Of a stretch of 64,000 bases of DNA, positions 12,701-20,520 are shown one piece after another. The stretch comes from Closterium sp. Naga37s-1 (Eukaryota; Streptophyta; Zygnematophyceae; Desmidiales; Closteriaceae), in contig CANJKZ010000174.1 in the NCBI GenBank assembly GCA_947471745.1, positions 4,259,104 through 4,323,103 of the forward strand, written 5' to 3'. The number at the start of each line of letters is the position of its first letter. The first letter of the stretch is position 1. The notes beneath the pieces are model-generated. The model made no database searches. It was not told the DNA's origin and saw nothing but the letters and a program-made list of their open reading frames with translations. A program made the position numbers and the translations under genes.

Positions 12701-15700
12701 CCGAGCCTTGGTGTCAAGCCTCAAGTGATTTCGAAGCTCGCCAAAAGGGTACACCTCAAGATATTGAAGATAGTTACATTACTTTGTGTAGTGTAACATT
12801 TCACTTGGTGTAGGCCCTAGTGAAGGGTAGTTTCGAGACCCTTCGTGGTTGGGGACAGTGTGGCACTGTTCCACATCACTGTACCTCGGCTCTTGGGGTT
12901 TGTAGGAGCTGGGAGTCATTCCCAACTCGTAACTCTTCCTATCTTGTGTTCTAAGACTATAGTGGCTGCCATAGTACCGTTCGTTCAAACCGACGCTGTG
13001 TCGTCAATTCTTTATCAAATCGTGCAATCTAAATTGCTAATTGTAGACGACGTTAAGACGCTCCAGATCCAATTTGAATCAAGTCATTTGCAGCTGTGAG
13101 CAGAACGCTATCAACGTTTGAAGCCGCTGTGCAGAAATCCGTCTGTGCTCTCTATCTTTCGTTTTAGGCACATTCAAGCCTATTGTGACTATAACAAGTG
13201 GTATCAGAGCCCCTTGGAGCAGTTTCGACAATGTCTGGACCTGAGGAAAGGGGTGGCAGAGGTGCTGGTGGCAGTGGAGAAGCTCAAGCTCAAGGCCAAC
13301 CCCGTGATTTAGCCATGGCGCCCATGCAACCAAGTCTTGGCCCACCTAGGGATGAGCCTAGGGTGTTTGGGCTTGACAAGTTCAACGGTGACAACTTTGC
13401 TGAATGGTCCTTCAAGATGGAGAACATCTTTGACCACTATGACCTGCTGGAGGTGATGGAAGGAACGGAGAAGCGCCCCGAGAACGACCCGGAGAAGAGC
13501 CCGTGGGTGCGGAAGAGCGCACAAGGCTATCTCTTACTTGGGCAAGCGTTGGGGAGCAGTCAGATCCGTCACATCAAGCCATTCCAGCGTGAACCAGAGA
13601 AAGGACCAAAGGCATGGACTGCTCTCAAGGGTGTACATGCTCCTGCAACAGCGGCGGTAGCGGTGGTGTTGGAACGGCAAATGGCGGCACTACGAATTGA
13701 AGAAGACGAAGCGGTTGAAGAAGGGGTGCAGAAATTCTTCGACTTGTTGACGCGGCTTGAGGGAGCTGATTTGAACTACAGTGAGCTCCAAAAGAAGACC
13801 AAGTTGCTGGCCTTACTCCCAGAGTCATGGTCCTCGCTCATCATCAACCTTAATCGCGACTTGCCCCGCCTCTCGCTTGAAGACGTGAAGCGAGCTATCC
13901 TTCAAGAGGATTTCCGCCGCCGTGAGTTGGCGAGTGCGGATGGCGCTGGGGCAGCGAGCATCGGCCGTGGATATGGTCGAGGAAGAGGCAGAGGACGAGG
14001 GGGAGGAAGGTTTGGTGGCAGCAACTTCGGCGGAGGCCGCAGGAGTGGCGGTTACGGCAGCGACGACAAGAGCTACGGACGCGGTCGCGGCCGATTCGAC
14101 GGCGAGTGTCACTATTGCCACAAGAGCGGACACATGTGGCGCGACTGCTACAAACTCCCTGATGGTTGGACCCCTGCTCAAGGCCAAGAGGGTAGAGGAG
14201 CAGGAGGAGGGAGAGGACGAGGCCGTGGAGGCCGTGGCGGTCGCGGTGGCAGAGCTGCAAACATGAAGAGCGGAGACAACGACCAGGACCCGAGCGACGA
14301 TCGATACCCGGGTCTATTCTACTTCGTGTCGACGCAAGTACCGGCTGGTCCAGAGAAGGATGAAGGCTTTGAGGAGCCAGCAGCTGTGGGGAAGGTGACC
14401 CTACACCCCCTGGACTATTGGGTGATTGATAGTGGCGCTACCTATAGCATGACACCTCGCCCGGACTTGCTCACCGAACTCGAGCCGTCACCGGTGAAGC
14501 ATGTCACATCGGCTTTGGGGCAGCGAGCAGAGGTGAAAGGTATGGGCAAGGCCATGTTCAAGGGTGCTGATGGGAAGATGGTGGGCCTCAAGAACGTGCT
14601 TTGGGTGCCCAGCCTTGCTGCAAACCTGATTTCCGTGCGGCGGTTGGCAAAGGCCGGCATGGACACGAACTCGAAGGGAGCCAAGACCTACACCGCAAGG
14701 CTTGGCGATCGAATTCTTTGGGACCTTCATGAGGACAGGGATGTCTACAACGAGATGTGGCAGATCCCAGTGGTCCCTATGCCTAAGGAGAGGCAAGTGG
14801 CAGCAAGCATCAGCACCAAGGATGGAGCGGTCGGTAGCGACGATGGCGCAAACGGTCGCGCTAAGGAGAATGAGCTCAAGAAGAGCAAACCTGGAGGGAC
14901 CAGCAAGTTCAGTGAACCTAAGGAGAGTGGTGCAGCAACCAAGGAGCAGCAAAAGGGTGAGGAGAACCCAGAGGCAGCAGCGGAGGAGGACTACGGAGAG
15001 AGTATGTGGGGCGCTATTGCGAGCGCGGCATTCTCCAATCCAACTTCGGCTACGGGGGAGTGTGATTGGCTCACCTTGCATCGGCGCATGGGGCATGTGG
15101 CCCTGCCCATCTTGCAGCAGCTAGTGAAGAATGAGATGGTTGCTGGCATACGTGTGAAGGGGGAGCCCGATGAGGTGCTTGGCTGCCCGACGTGCATTCA
15201 AGCCAAGTTCACCCGGTTTCCGTTCCCTAGTTCGGAGGCAACGGCAAAGGCACCGCTTGATGAGGTGGTGATGGACGTGGTGGGCCCCCTGAAGCTTGGA
15301 GCTGCTGGAGCTGAGTATTTTCTCACCATTGTCGACGTCTACACCCGCATGACTTGGGTGTACGTGCTGGCCAAGAAGAGCGACGTGGCTGAAACGTTGA
15401 AGACGGATTGGTTCCCGATGGTGGAGCGGCAACAAGACCGTCTAGTCAAGTCAATCCGCACCGATCGAGGGGGAGAGTTCCTGAGCAAGGAGTTTGGGTT
15501 GTGGCTGAAGAAGAATGGTATTCGGCACTCCCTCACCATGCCATACTCCCCTGCAATGAACGGCATCGCCGAGCGAGCGAACCGCACAATCACGGAGGCG
15601 GCACGCGGGTTGCTCATTGAAGCCGGGCTACCCGACTATTTCTGGCCTGATGCGGTGCGGAGCGCGTGTGTGGCCAAGAACAGAGCCTTGACTCATGTGG

Positions 15701-18700
15701 GAGCAGACAAATGGGTGCCCTATGTGGAGTGGCTAGGAAGGAAGCCAAAGGTGGATATGCTTCGGGTGTTCGGGTGCATGTGCATGGCGCTCGTGCCTAA
15801 GCATCTTCGGCACAACAAGCTTGGTGCCAAGGCGGTGTGGGCCGTGCACTTGGGCATGGCTCAAAACAGCAAGGGATGGCTTCTTTGGGACCCATTCACC
15901 AAGAAGTTCTTGGTGAGCAGGGACTGCAAGTTCATGGAGAACTTCATGTACAAGGATTGGAAGGCGGAGAATGAGGCGAAGATAGGCGTGCGGTTTGGGG
16001 AGGTGAAGAGTTCCGGTTTGGAGCATGTGGAGCTGCCTTTGGAGCTGAGCAGCGGCAGCACAACCACAAGGCAATCCTCCCTTGTGAATGGGGGAGAGGA
16101 GGCCAATGATGCAGAGGAAGAAGAGGAGGAGGTGCAGCAAGTGAGCGAGCGTGCACCGTCACTCCCTTCCCGTACTACGAGTGCTCCACGGATTCGAGCC
16201 ACACCGCAGCAACGCCAAGGCCTTCAAGTCCCTGCAGCTGAGGAGGAAGGAAGGGGGAAGAGGAGAGTTCAACCCCCTAATAGGCTGACCTATGATGCGC
16301 CGGGAAAGCAGGGCAAGACAGCCCTGGCCGGAGCGGCAATGATGGTCGGAGACGACGAGGAGAGTGACTACAAGGAGTGTGCCTTCGCGTTCTTCTCTCC
16401 GGTGGAGATGCCGGGAGAACCAGCAACTCTCAAGGAGGCTTTGGAGAGTAGTGATGCTGAGGAGTGGAAGAAGGCCATGGAGAGTGAGCTGAAGAGCATC
16501 GAGGAGAATGACACGTTTGAATTGGTGGAGCTACCGGAGGGGCGTACGGCGATAACGTCCAAGTGGCTCTTCAAAATCAAGTCGGATGCCGACGGCAAGA
16601 TCGAGCGCTACAAGTCTAGGCTTGTAGCCAAGGGGTACCAGCAGAAGGAGAAGGTGGACTTCAAGGAGCTGTTTGCCCCTGTGGTGAAGCCGACGACGCT
16701 GCGAACCCTATTCGCGGGAGCCGCCATCAAAGGATGGGTAGTAAAGCAAATGGACATCGTAACGGCATTCCTTAACGGCATCCTTGAGGAGGAGATTTTT
16801 ATGGCGCAGCCAGAGGGGTTTGATGATGGTAGTGGCAGAGTGTGGAAGCTGAAGAAGGCCCTCTATGGGCTGAAGCAGGCCCCTAGGCAATGGTACATGA
16901 AGCTGCGCGAAGTGTTGGAGGGGATCGGCTTCACTCCCTCAACGGCCGATCACTCCTTGTTCATGCTTGGCGAGGGGGAGCAGAGGAGTTTCATGGTGGT
17001 TTATGTGGATGACATCCTCATTTTCTCACCCTCTTCTGACCTTGTGAAGGAGGTGATGCTGAAGCTTCAAGACAAGTTCAAGTGCAAGGCCCTTGGTGAC
17101 GTGAGCTTCTACCTTGGGCTCCACATCGAACGAGATGTGGAGAAGCGGTGCATGCGGGTGCATCAACGAAAGTACCTGGAGGCATTGGCTGCCAACTTTG
17201 GGCAGAGTGAAGGCCATGTGGCTACACCCTTTCCCTCTGGGTTCAAGTGTGTGAAGGGACCAGAGGAGGAGAGCGTTGGTGAAGAGGAGAGGCGCCGATT
17301 TCACTCGTTGGTGGGCAGCCTCATGTATGCGGCGGTAAACACCCGACCGGACGTCGCGTTTGCTACCGGGCAGCTGGCTAGGGTTGTGCAATGCCCTAAT
17401 GAGGAGCAGGTAGCAGCTGGAATGAGGGTGGCCAAGTATCTTGGCCAAACACCGACCGTTGGGCTGCAATACTCGGCGGCGGCACAAAGGCGCCAAAAGG
17501 GCGCGGATGGTGTTGAACCCGGGCGTTTGTTCCTCACCGCCTACTCGGATGCTTCATATGCATCAGAACCAGAGGACATGACAAGTGTGGGAGGCTTCAT
17601 ATGCTGTGTTGGTGGAGGCCCAACTGCTTGGGAGAGCAAGAAGCAGGTTGACCAAGCTTTGAGCTCGGTGGAGTCCGAGTACATGGCACTCTTCCGTGCC
17701 GTATGGGAGATTGTGTGGCAGCGGCGTTTGTTGGCTGAATTGGGGGAGGAGCAGCAAGGACCTACCCCACTGTACTGTGACAGCCAGGGTGCCATTGCTC
17801 TTGCTAAGAACCCTGTGTTGCATGGACTCACGAAGCACATGAGGGTGAAGTGGCATTGGACGAGGAGCATGGTAACCGCGGGTGAAGTTGAGTTGCGCTA
17901 CGTGAAGACCACGGGGCAGCCGGCTGACATGATGACCAAGAGGCTGGTGGAGCAGCAGCATTGGAAGTGTTGCAAGCTGGCTGGGATGGCTCTGAACTGA
18001 GAGAGCAACATATCCTAAGGCCAACAATCCGAGGGGGAGTTTGTTGGTGCAACCCTACGGTTTGCACTCGGCTTGTTGTCCGTGTGCGTGAATGTGTGTG
18101 TGTATGGAATGGTATGAGGGCATGGGATAATATATATTTCATGCTTATAATTGTGTGTGAATGTTGAGTCATGATGTCGAGTGTGTGTGTCGAGTCAATA
18201 GCGAGTTATCGCTAGACGCGTGTTACGCGGTCGTTTGTGTCTCGCGCGCGGTTTCTATTTTGTCGTGCGCGGTTTCTATTTTGTCCTGTGTCGAACGTTC
18301 GGCGTGTCGCAGGTGTGTGCAGCAGACCCATCAAGAACTCAAGGATGAGTTTGTGATGAAGAGCCCGAGCCTTGGTGTCAAGCCTCAAGTGATTTCGAAG
18401 CTCGCCAAAAGGGTACACCTCAAGATATTGAAGATAGTTACATTACTTTGTGTAGTGTAACATTTCACTTGGTGTAGGCCCTAGTGAAGGGTAGTTTCGA
18501 GACCCTTCGTGGTTGGGGACAGTGTGGCACTGTTCCACATCACTGTACCTCGGCTCTTGGGGTTTGTAGGAGCTGGGAGTCATTCCCAACTCGTAACTCT
18601 TCCTATCTTGTGTTCTAAGACTATAGTGGCTGCCATAGTACCGTTCGTTCAAACCGACGCTGTGTCGTCAATTCTTTATCAAATCGTGCAATCTAAATTG

Positions 18701-19130
18701 CTAATTGTAGACGACGTTAAGACGCTCCAGATCCAATTTGAATCAAGTCATTTGCAGCTGTGAGCAGAACGCTATCAACGTTTGAAGCCGCTGTGCAGAA
18801 ATCCGTCTGTGCTCTCTATCTTTCGTTTTAGGCACATTCAAGCCTATTGTGACTATAACAGTTCGATCCTGTCTACCCTTCGCTCTTGCGCCTAACGACA
18901 CACAAAGCTGTGGACTCTCACAGCCGTCCGATCTTCACCTTGACGGTATCGAACGGATGTCCAGTGACAACGAGAGCCACTCCTGCGGCGACCCCTGCCG
19001 TGAAATCCTTCACTGCGGCGAAATCGTTTGGCGGAGGTGGCGAGGCGAACTGGTTACTCGGTGGCGATCCGAAATCGTTCGCACGAGGAACGGTGACGTC
19101 CTTCACACTCTCGACGGCTGGCTGCCGCAT
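799..19130 (-). CDS. BAC1: Mitochondrial basic amino acid (arginine) carrier, BAC1-like
   Basis: Inner-membrane SLC25 carrier, expected to exchange arginine and other basic amino acids. Eight exons, all phase 0: 19130-18939, 12208-12089, 11879-11778, 11483-11382, 3136-2732, 2224-1853, 1273-1169, 933-799; model 510 aa. The three carrier signatures are visible: HPFDTVKVK (exons 1-2), CPTELVKCRLQ (exons 4-5) and LPFDVIKTR (exon 7). Other family blocks are EGIPGLYRGATSSF, WDCVVQTVKADG, GLFRGLAATALRE, GFYAGL and AFPANAAAVVAWE. The match to plant BAC1 is from memory of the family, which is about 310 aa. The extra length is an Ala/Gln-rich insert in exon 5 and a Ser-rich linker in exon 6. Intron 1 contains a copia element and intron 4 the 81-bp array. 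Exon 6 has a second upstream copy (2290-2390), so inclusion of one or both is uncertain. Confidence 0.85.
1090..1196. repeat. Tandem copies of the exon 7 5' splice site (BAC1)
   Basis: Three imperfect copies of a 25-40 bp segment. On the minus strand each contains the exon 7 end, CAGTGCAAAGC(C/T), followed by the donor GTGAGTGC. The real exon end used in the model is at 1169; the other copies lie just downstream in the intron. Confidence 0.75.
1311..1347. repeat. Short GGGGA/GGGAGG purine tract in BAC1 intron 6
   Basis: Simple purine-rich tract inside the intron between exons 6 and 7. No coding meaning is seen. Confidence 0.6.
1427..1520. repeat. 22-bp tandem repeat, about 4 copies
   Basis: Unit CACGGACACCGAGGTCACTAGT with CACAGACACC variants, in BAC1 intron 6. 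Confidence 0.85.
1614..1910. repeat. Three copies of the exon 6 end with its donor (BAC1)
   Basis: The ACCACAATGCC marker recurs at 1621, 1738 and 1851 (periods 117 and 113 bp). On the minus strand each copy encodes the end of exon 6 (A-A-x-A-T-A-I-A-S-G-G-I-A-G-I-V) followed by GTGAGT. The copy ending at 1853 is continuous with the rest of exon 6. The other two lie downstream in the intron and could act as alternative terminal segments. Confidence 0.8.
2150..2390 (-). repeat. Duplicated exon 6 start (GLFRGLAATALRESLG)
   Basis: Two near-identical copies encode PQGLFRGLAATALRE then SLGNIGFFLTYEAIKHRL, each preceded by a CTGCAG acceptor (copy A near 2390, copy B at 2225-2226). Only copy B runs on into the SSDLSVENV linker and the GGIAGIV donor. 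Copy A has no clear donor, but it is in frame with copy B across the short spacer, so a retained double module is possible. Confidence 0.8.
3902..5310. repeat. Higher-order repeat in the array, 835-bp period
   Basis: The TCTAGCACA variant and the order of 81- and 86-bp units repeat with an offset of 835 bp. 3902-4383 matches 4737-5218, and the 86-bp units at about 4389 and 4476 match those at about 5224 and 5311. The match breaks at about 4560/5395. Confidence 0.75.
5884..10303. repeat. Higher-order repeat in the array, 2,865-bp offset
   Basis: Rare variants recur exactly 2,865 bp apart: CTGCCAACC at 6361 and 9226, with TCTAAAACACC beside each, and GTCCCGCC at 6601 and 9466. The 86-bp units at about 5884, 7102, 7268 and 7438 match those at about 8749, 9967, 10133 and 10303. 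A block of at least 1.5 kb was duplicated within the array. Confidence 0.8.
11628..11747. repeat. 20-bp tandem repeat, 6 copies
   Basis: Unit CCTCAGCATTGGTACCCGGG with substitutions, in BAC1 intron 3. Confidence 0.85.
11938..12025. repeat. G-rich 12-bp repeat in BAC1 intron 2
   Basis: Irregular GTGCGCGGAGGT units. Confidence 0.7.
12378..13196 (+). repeat. 5' LTR (819 bp) of the intronic copia element
   Basis: Starts TGTTGGTGCAACC and ends GACTATAACA. It contains a TATA-like stretch (GGATAATATATATTT) near 12461 and two copies of GCGCGGTTTCTATTTTGTC near 12580-12622. Short open frames inside it are identical to those in the 3' LTR. Confidence 0.95.
13199..13210 (+). other. Primer-binding site, initiator-Met tRNA type
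   Basis: TGGTATCAGAGC begins two bases after the 5' LTR. This is the usual plant copia primer site, complementary to the initiator methionine tRNA 3' end. Confidence 0.9.
13231..18000 (+). CDS. Copia gag-pol polyprotein, intact
   Basis: Single open frame of 1589 aa from the first ATG after the primer site. The frame is open upstream to 13198, but only from a GTG. Domains in order: gag with FNGDNFAEWSFKME near residue 55; RGRG-rich stretch; CCHC zinc knuckle at 293-306 (CHYCHKSGHMWRDC); aspartic protease DSGAT at 400-404; GAG-pre-integrase LHRRMGH; integrase with D682, D745 and E781 (a D,D35E spacing); reverse transcriptase with YVDD at 1258-1261; RNase H with Asp1440 in YSDASYA. The order integrase before reverse transcriptase defines Ty1/copia. 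No frameshift or stop is seen, so the element may be autonomous. Confidence 0.95.
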   Translation: MSGPEERGGRGAGGSGEAQAQGQPRDLAMAPMQPSLGPPRDEPRVFGLDKFNGDNFAEWSFKMENIFDHYDLLEVMEGTEKRPENDPEKSPWVRKSAQGYLLLGQALGSSQIRHIKPFQREPEKGPKAWTALKGVHAPATAAVAVVLERQMAALRIEEDEAVEEGVQKFFDLLTRLEGADLNYSELQKKTKLLALLPESWSSLIINLNRDLPRLSLEDVKRAILQEDFRRRELASADGAGAASIGRGYGRGRGRGRGGGRFGGSNFGGGRRSGGYGSDDKSYGRGRGRFDGECHYCHKSGHMWRDCYKLPDGWTPAQGQEGRGAGGGRGRGRGGRGGRGGRAANMKSGDNDQDPSDDRYPGLFYFVSTQVPAGPEKDEGFEEPAAVGKVTLHPLDYWVIDSGATYSMTPRPDLLTELEPSPVKHVTSALGQRAEVKGMGKAMFKGADGKMVGLKNVLWVPSLAANLISVRRLAKAGMDTNSKGAKTYTARLGDRILWDLHEDRDVYNEMWQIPVVPMPKERQVAASISTKDGAVGSDDGANGRAKENELKKSKPGGTSKFSEPKESGAATKEQQKGEENPEAAAEEDYGESMWGAIASAAFSNPTSATGECDWLTLHRRMGHVALPILQQLVKNEMVAGIRVKGEPDEVLGCPTCIQAKFTRFPFPSSEATAKAPLDEVVMDVVGPLKLGAAGAEYFLTIVDVYTRMTWVYVLAKKSDVAETLKTDWFPMVERQQDRLVKSIRTDRGGEFLSKEFGLWLKKNGIRHSLTMPYSPAMNGIAERANRTITEAARGLLIEAGLPDYFWPDAVRSACVAKNRALTHVGADKWVPYVEWLGRKPKVDMLRVFGCMCMALVPKHLRHNKLGAKAVWAVHLGMAQNSKGWLLWDPFTKKFLVSRDCKFMENFMYKDWKAENEAKIGVRFGEVKSSGLEHVELPLELSSGSTTTRQSSLVNGGEEANDAEEEEEEVQQVSERAPSLPSRTTSAPRIRATPQQRQGLQVPAAEEEGRGKRRVQPPNRLTYDAPGKQGKTALAGAAMMVGDDEESDYKECAFAFFSPVEMPGEPATLKEALESSDAEEWKKAMESELKSIEENDTFELVELPEGRTAITSKWLFKIKSDADGKIERYKSRLVAKGYQQKEKVDFKELFAPVVKPTTLRTLFAGAAIKGWVVKQMDIVTAFLNGILEEEIFMAQPEGFDDGSGRVWKLKKALYGLKQAPRQWYMKLREVLEGIGFTPSTADHSLFMLGEGEQRSFMVVYVDDILIFSPSSDLVKEVMLKLQDKFKCKALGDVSFYLGLHIERDVEKRCMRVHQRKYLEALAANFGQSEGHVATPFPSGFKCVKGPEEESVGEEERRRFHSLVGSLMYAAVNTRPDVAFATGQLARVVQCPNEEQVAAGMRVAKYLGQTPTVGLQYSAAAQRRQKGADGVEPGRLFLTAYSDASYASEPEDMTSVGGFICCVGGGPTAWESKKQVDQALSSVESEYMALFRAVWEIVWQRRLLAELGEEQQGPTPLYCDSQGAIALAKNPVLHGLTKHMRVKWHWTRSMVTAGEVELRYVKTTGQPADMMTKRLVEQQHWKCCKLAGMALN
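18029..18041 (+). other. Polypurine tract
   Basis: CGAGGGGGAGTT directly before the 3' LTR, the expected position for plus-strand priming. Confidence 0.85.
18042..18860 (+). repeat. 3' LTR (819 bp) of the intronic copia element
   Basis: Same length and, as far as I can compare, the same sequence as 12378-13196. Followed by the target duplicate GTTCG. Confidence 0.95.
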
Positions 19131-20520
19131 TTTCCGGTGCGATCTCAGCCGCTGATACCCAAGATCGCAGCCAGATGCAAATGATTTTCGGGAATGCCGG
19201 CAGAGTTGACGAGCTTACTGCCCGCTAAAAGCAAATGCACGCTACGCAGGGACTAGGGCTAGAAACGGCGGACTGGACGAGCAGAGCGATAGGCAGCTAC
19301 GGCAGACCAGACGGGGAACGCACGCGCAATAGACTTAGCTCGAGTCTTATTATTTGCGAAGTTGAAACAATATGTATTGACAAGGAGCTTAGTCGGTCTT
19401 AGCTAGCTGAGGCACGCATATAAATACTGCGTGTTTTCCTACGCAAATACCAGCTGCGAGCGCCCGTGCTGTCTGCAGGTCCCGTCCACTACGGCGTTTT
19501 CTGCGGACTAGCGGGACAGAGAGGAGCGGGAGGCTTTGAGCTGCGCGCTTGCGCGGAAAGCGGAAGCAGGGCGATTCCGCGCAAAGAGAGGGCTGTCACG
19601 CTTTTGGCGTCCTGTCCTGACCTCTTCCTATAGTTATGGGCGTGGTGCATGCACTCGCGCACTTCGAGTGCAGAATTACCGCTTTGTAACGTAATCAAAC
19701 GTACTGAATACCTTTTGAACTACCGAACTTCAACTGTTCCTCCGAAGCAAGGTGTTGCGCTCTCACTTGAGGGCGAGATCGTCGCGGGCGGGGGCCGAAC
19801 CAAACGAGCGCCGTGCCTCGGTCACCCCGAACCCCGCTATAGAGAATGCCACCCGCGCATACGACACCGCGGTAACGGGTCAGTTTCAACATTCTGCGTA
19901 TGGAGAAATACACCATGAAGGGTCTGAACACTCGCTCTTTTTCCTTACTCTTTTACCGCGGATGCTTGAGAAGTATCTGCAAGATGGTTGTGAGTCACGA
20001 CGGAGTGAACGCAGTCAAGCCAGTTCAGACCACACAACAACTTGGGCTAGTAGGACTTTCCCAGTGCTGTACGATAGCGTATTCTAGTCCCAAGCCTAGT
20101 AGTTTAGTGAATCGTGATCATTGATCGCAATGGCTTGCCGTCGTTAAGCCTGTTCGCCGCGTGATTACCGGTCCTTGTTCTCCAACAGATCCACGTCGTT
20201 GCATTATACGCTGAACGCTCGGGTGTCTCCAAGTCGTTGCGCCGTCGCGTCGTCCACGTCAGCTCCAACTTTGCAAATCGTTGTAGCCGTGAACGGTTGC
20301 TACGCGTGACTATAAAGCCCGCTGATCCCGATACGTTAAAAAATCAGCTCAGCGGGGTTTCCGCTCCAAAAGTCGACATTGAAGCTGACGTTGATTGCCG
20401 AAATCGATTGCGATTCTCCACTGTATCAGAATTCTCCATCGTCAACACACTCTGCAGCCATTTCTGTCAACGCAATCATCGCAACCATCGCATAGCCATC
20501 GCAGCCATCGCATTGCAGCC
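19131..20520. promoter_or_regulatory. Divergent intergenic region between BAC1 and the next gene
   Basis: No gene is recognised in these 1.4 kb. A TATA-like CATATAAATAC sits at 19418-19428; it also reads as TATTTATATG on the minus strand, so it could serve BAC1 (290 bp upstream of its ATG) or a + transcript. A second one, GACTATAAAGC at 20308-20318, is about 200 bp upstream of the ATG at 20521 and suits that gene. Function is inferred from position only. Confidence 0.35.

Larger units (their letters stand above)
12378..18860 (+). mobile_element. Complete Ty1/copia LTR retrotransposon in BAC1 intron 1
   Basis: Two 819-bp LTRs (TG...CA) flank a primer site, one open gag-pol frame and a polypurine tract. 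The target duplication GTTCG is at 12373-12377 and 18861-18865. The LTRs look identical by eye, which implies recent insertion. Orientation is opposite to the host gene. Without the element and one target copy, intron 1 would be about 242 bp. Confidence 0.95.

Noticed and set aside
12497..12796. 99-aa frame inside the LTR
   Set aside because: Present in both LTRs with no protein motif; LTR sequence is regulatory.
13309..18027. Minus-strand open frames across the copia gag-pol
   Set aside because: Shadow frames of a single intact sense frame with clear domain motifs.
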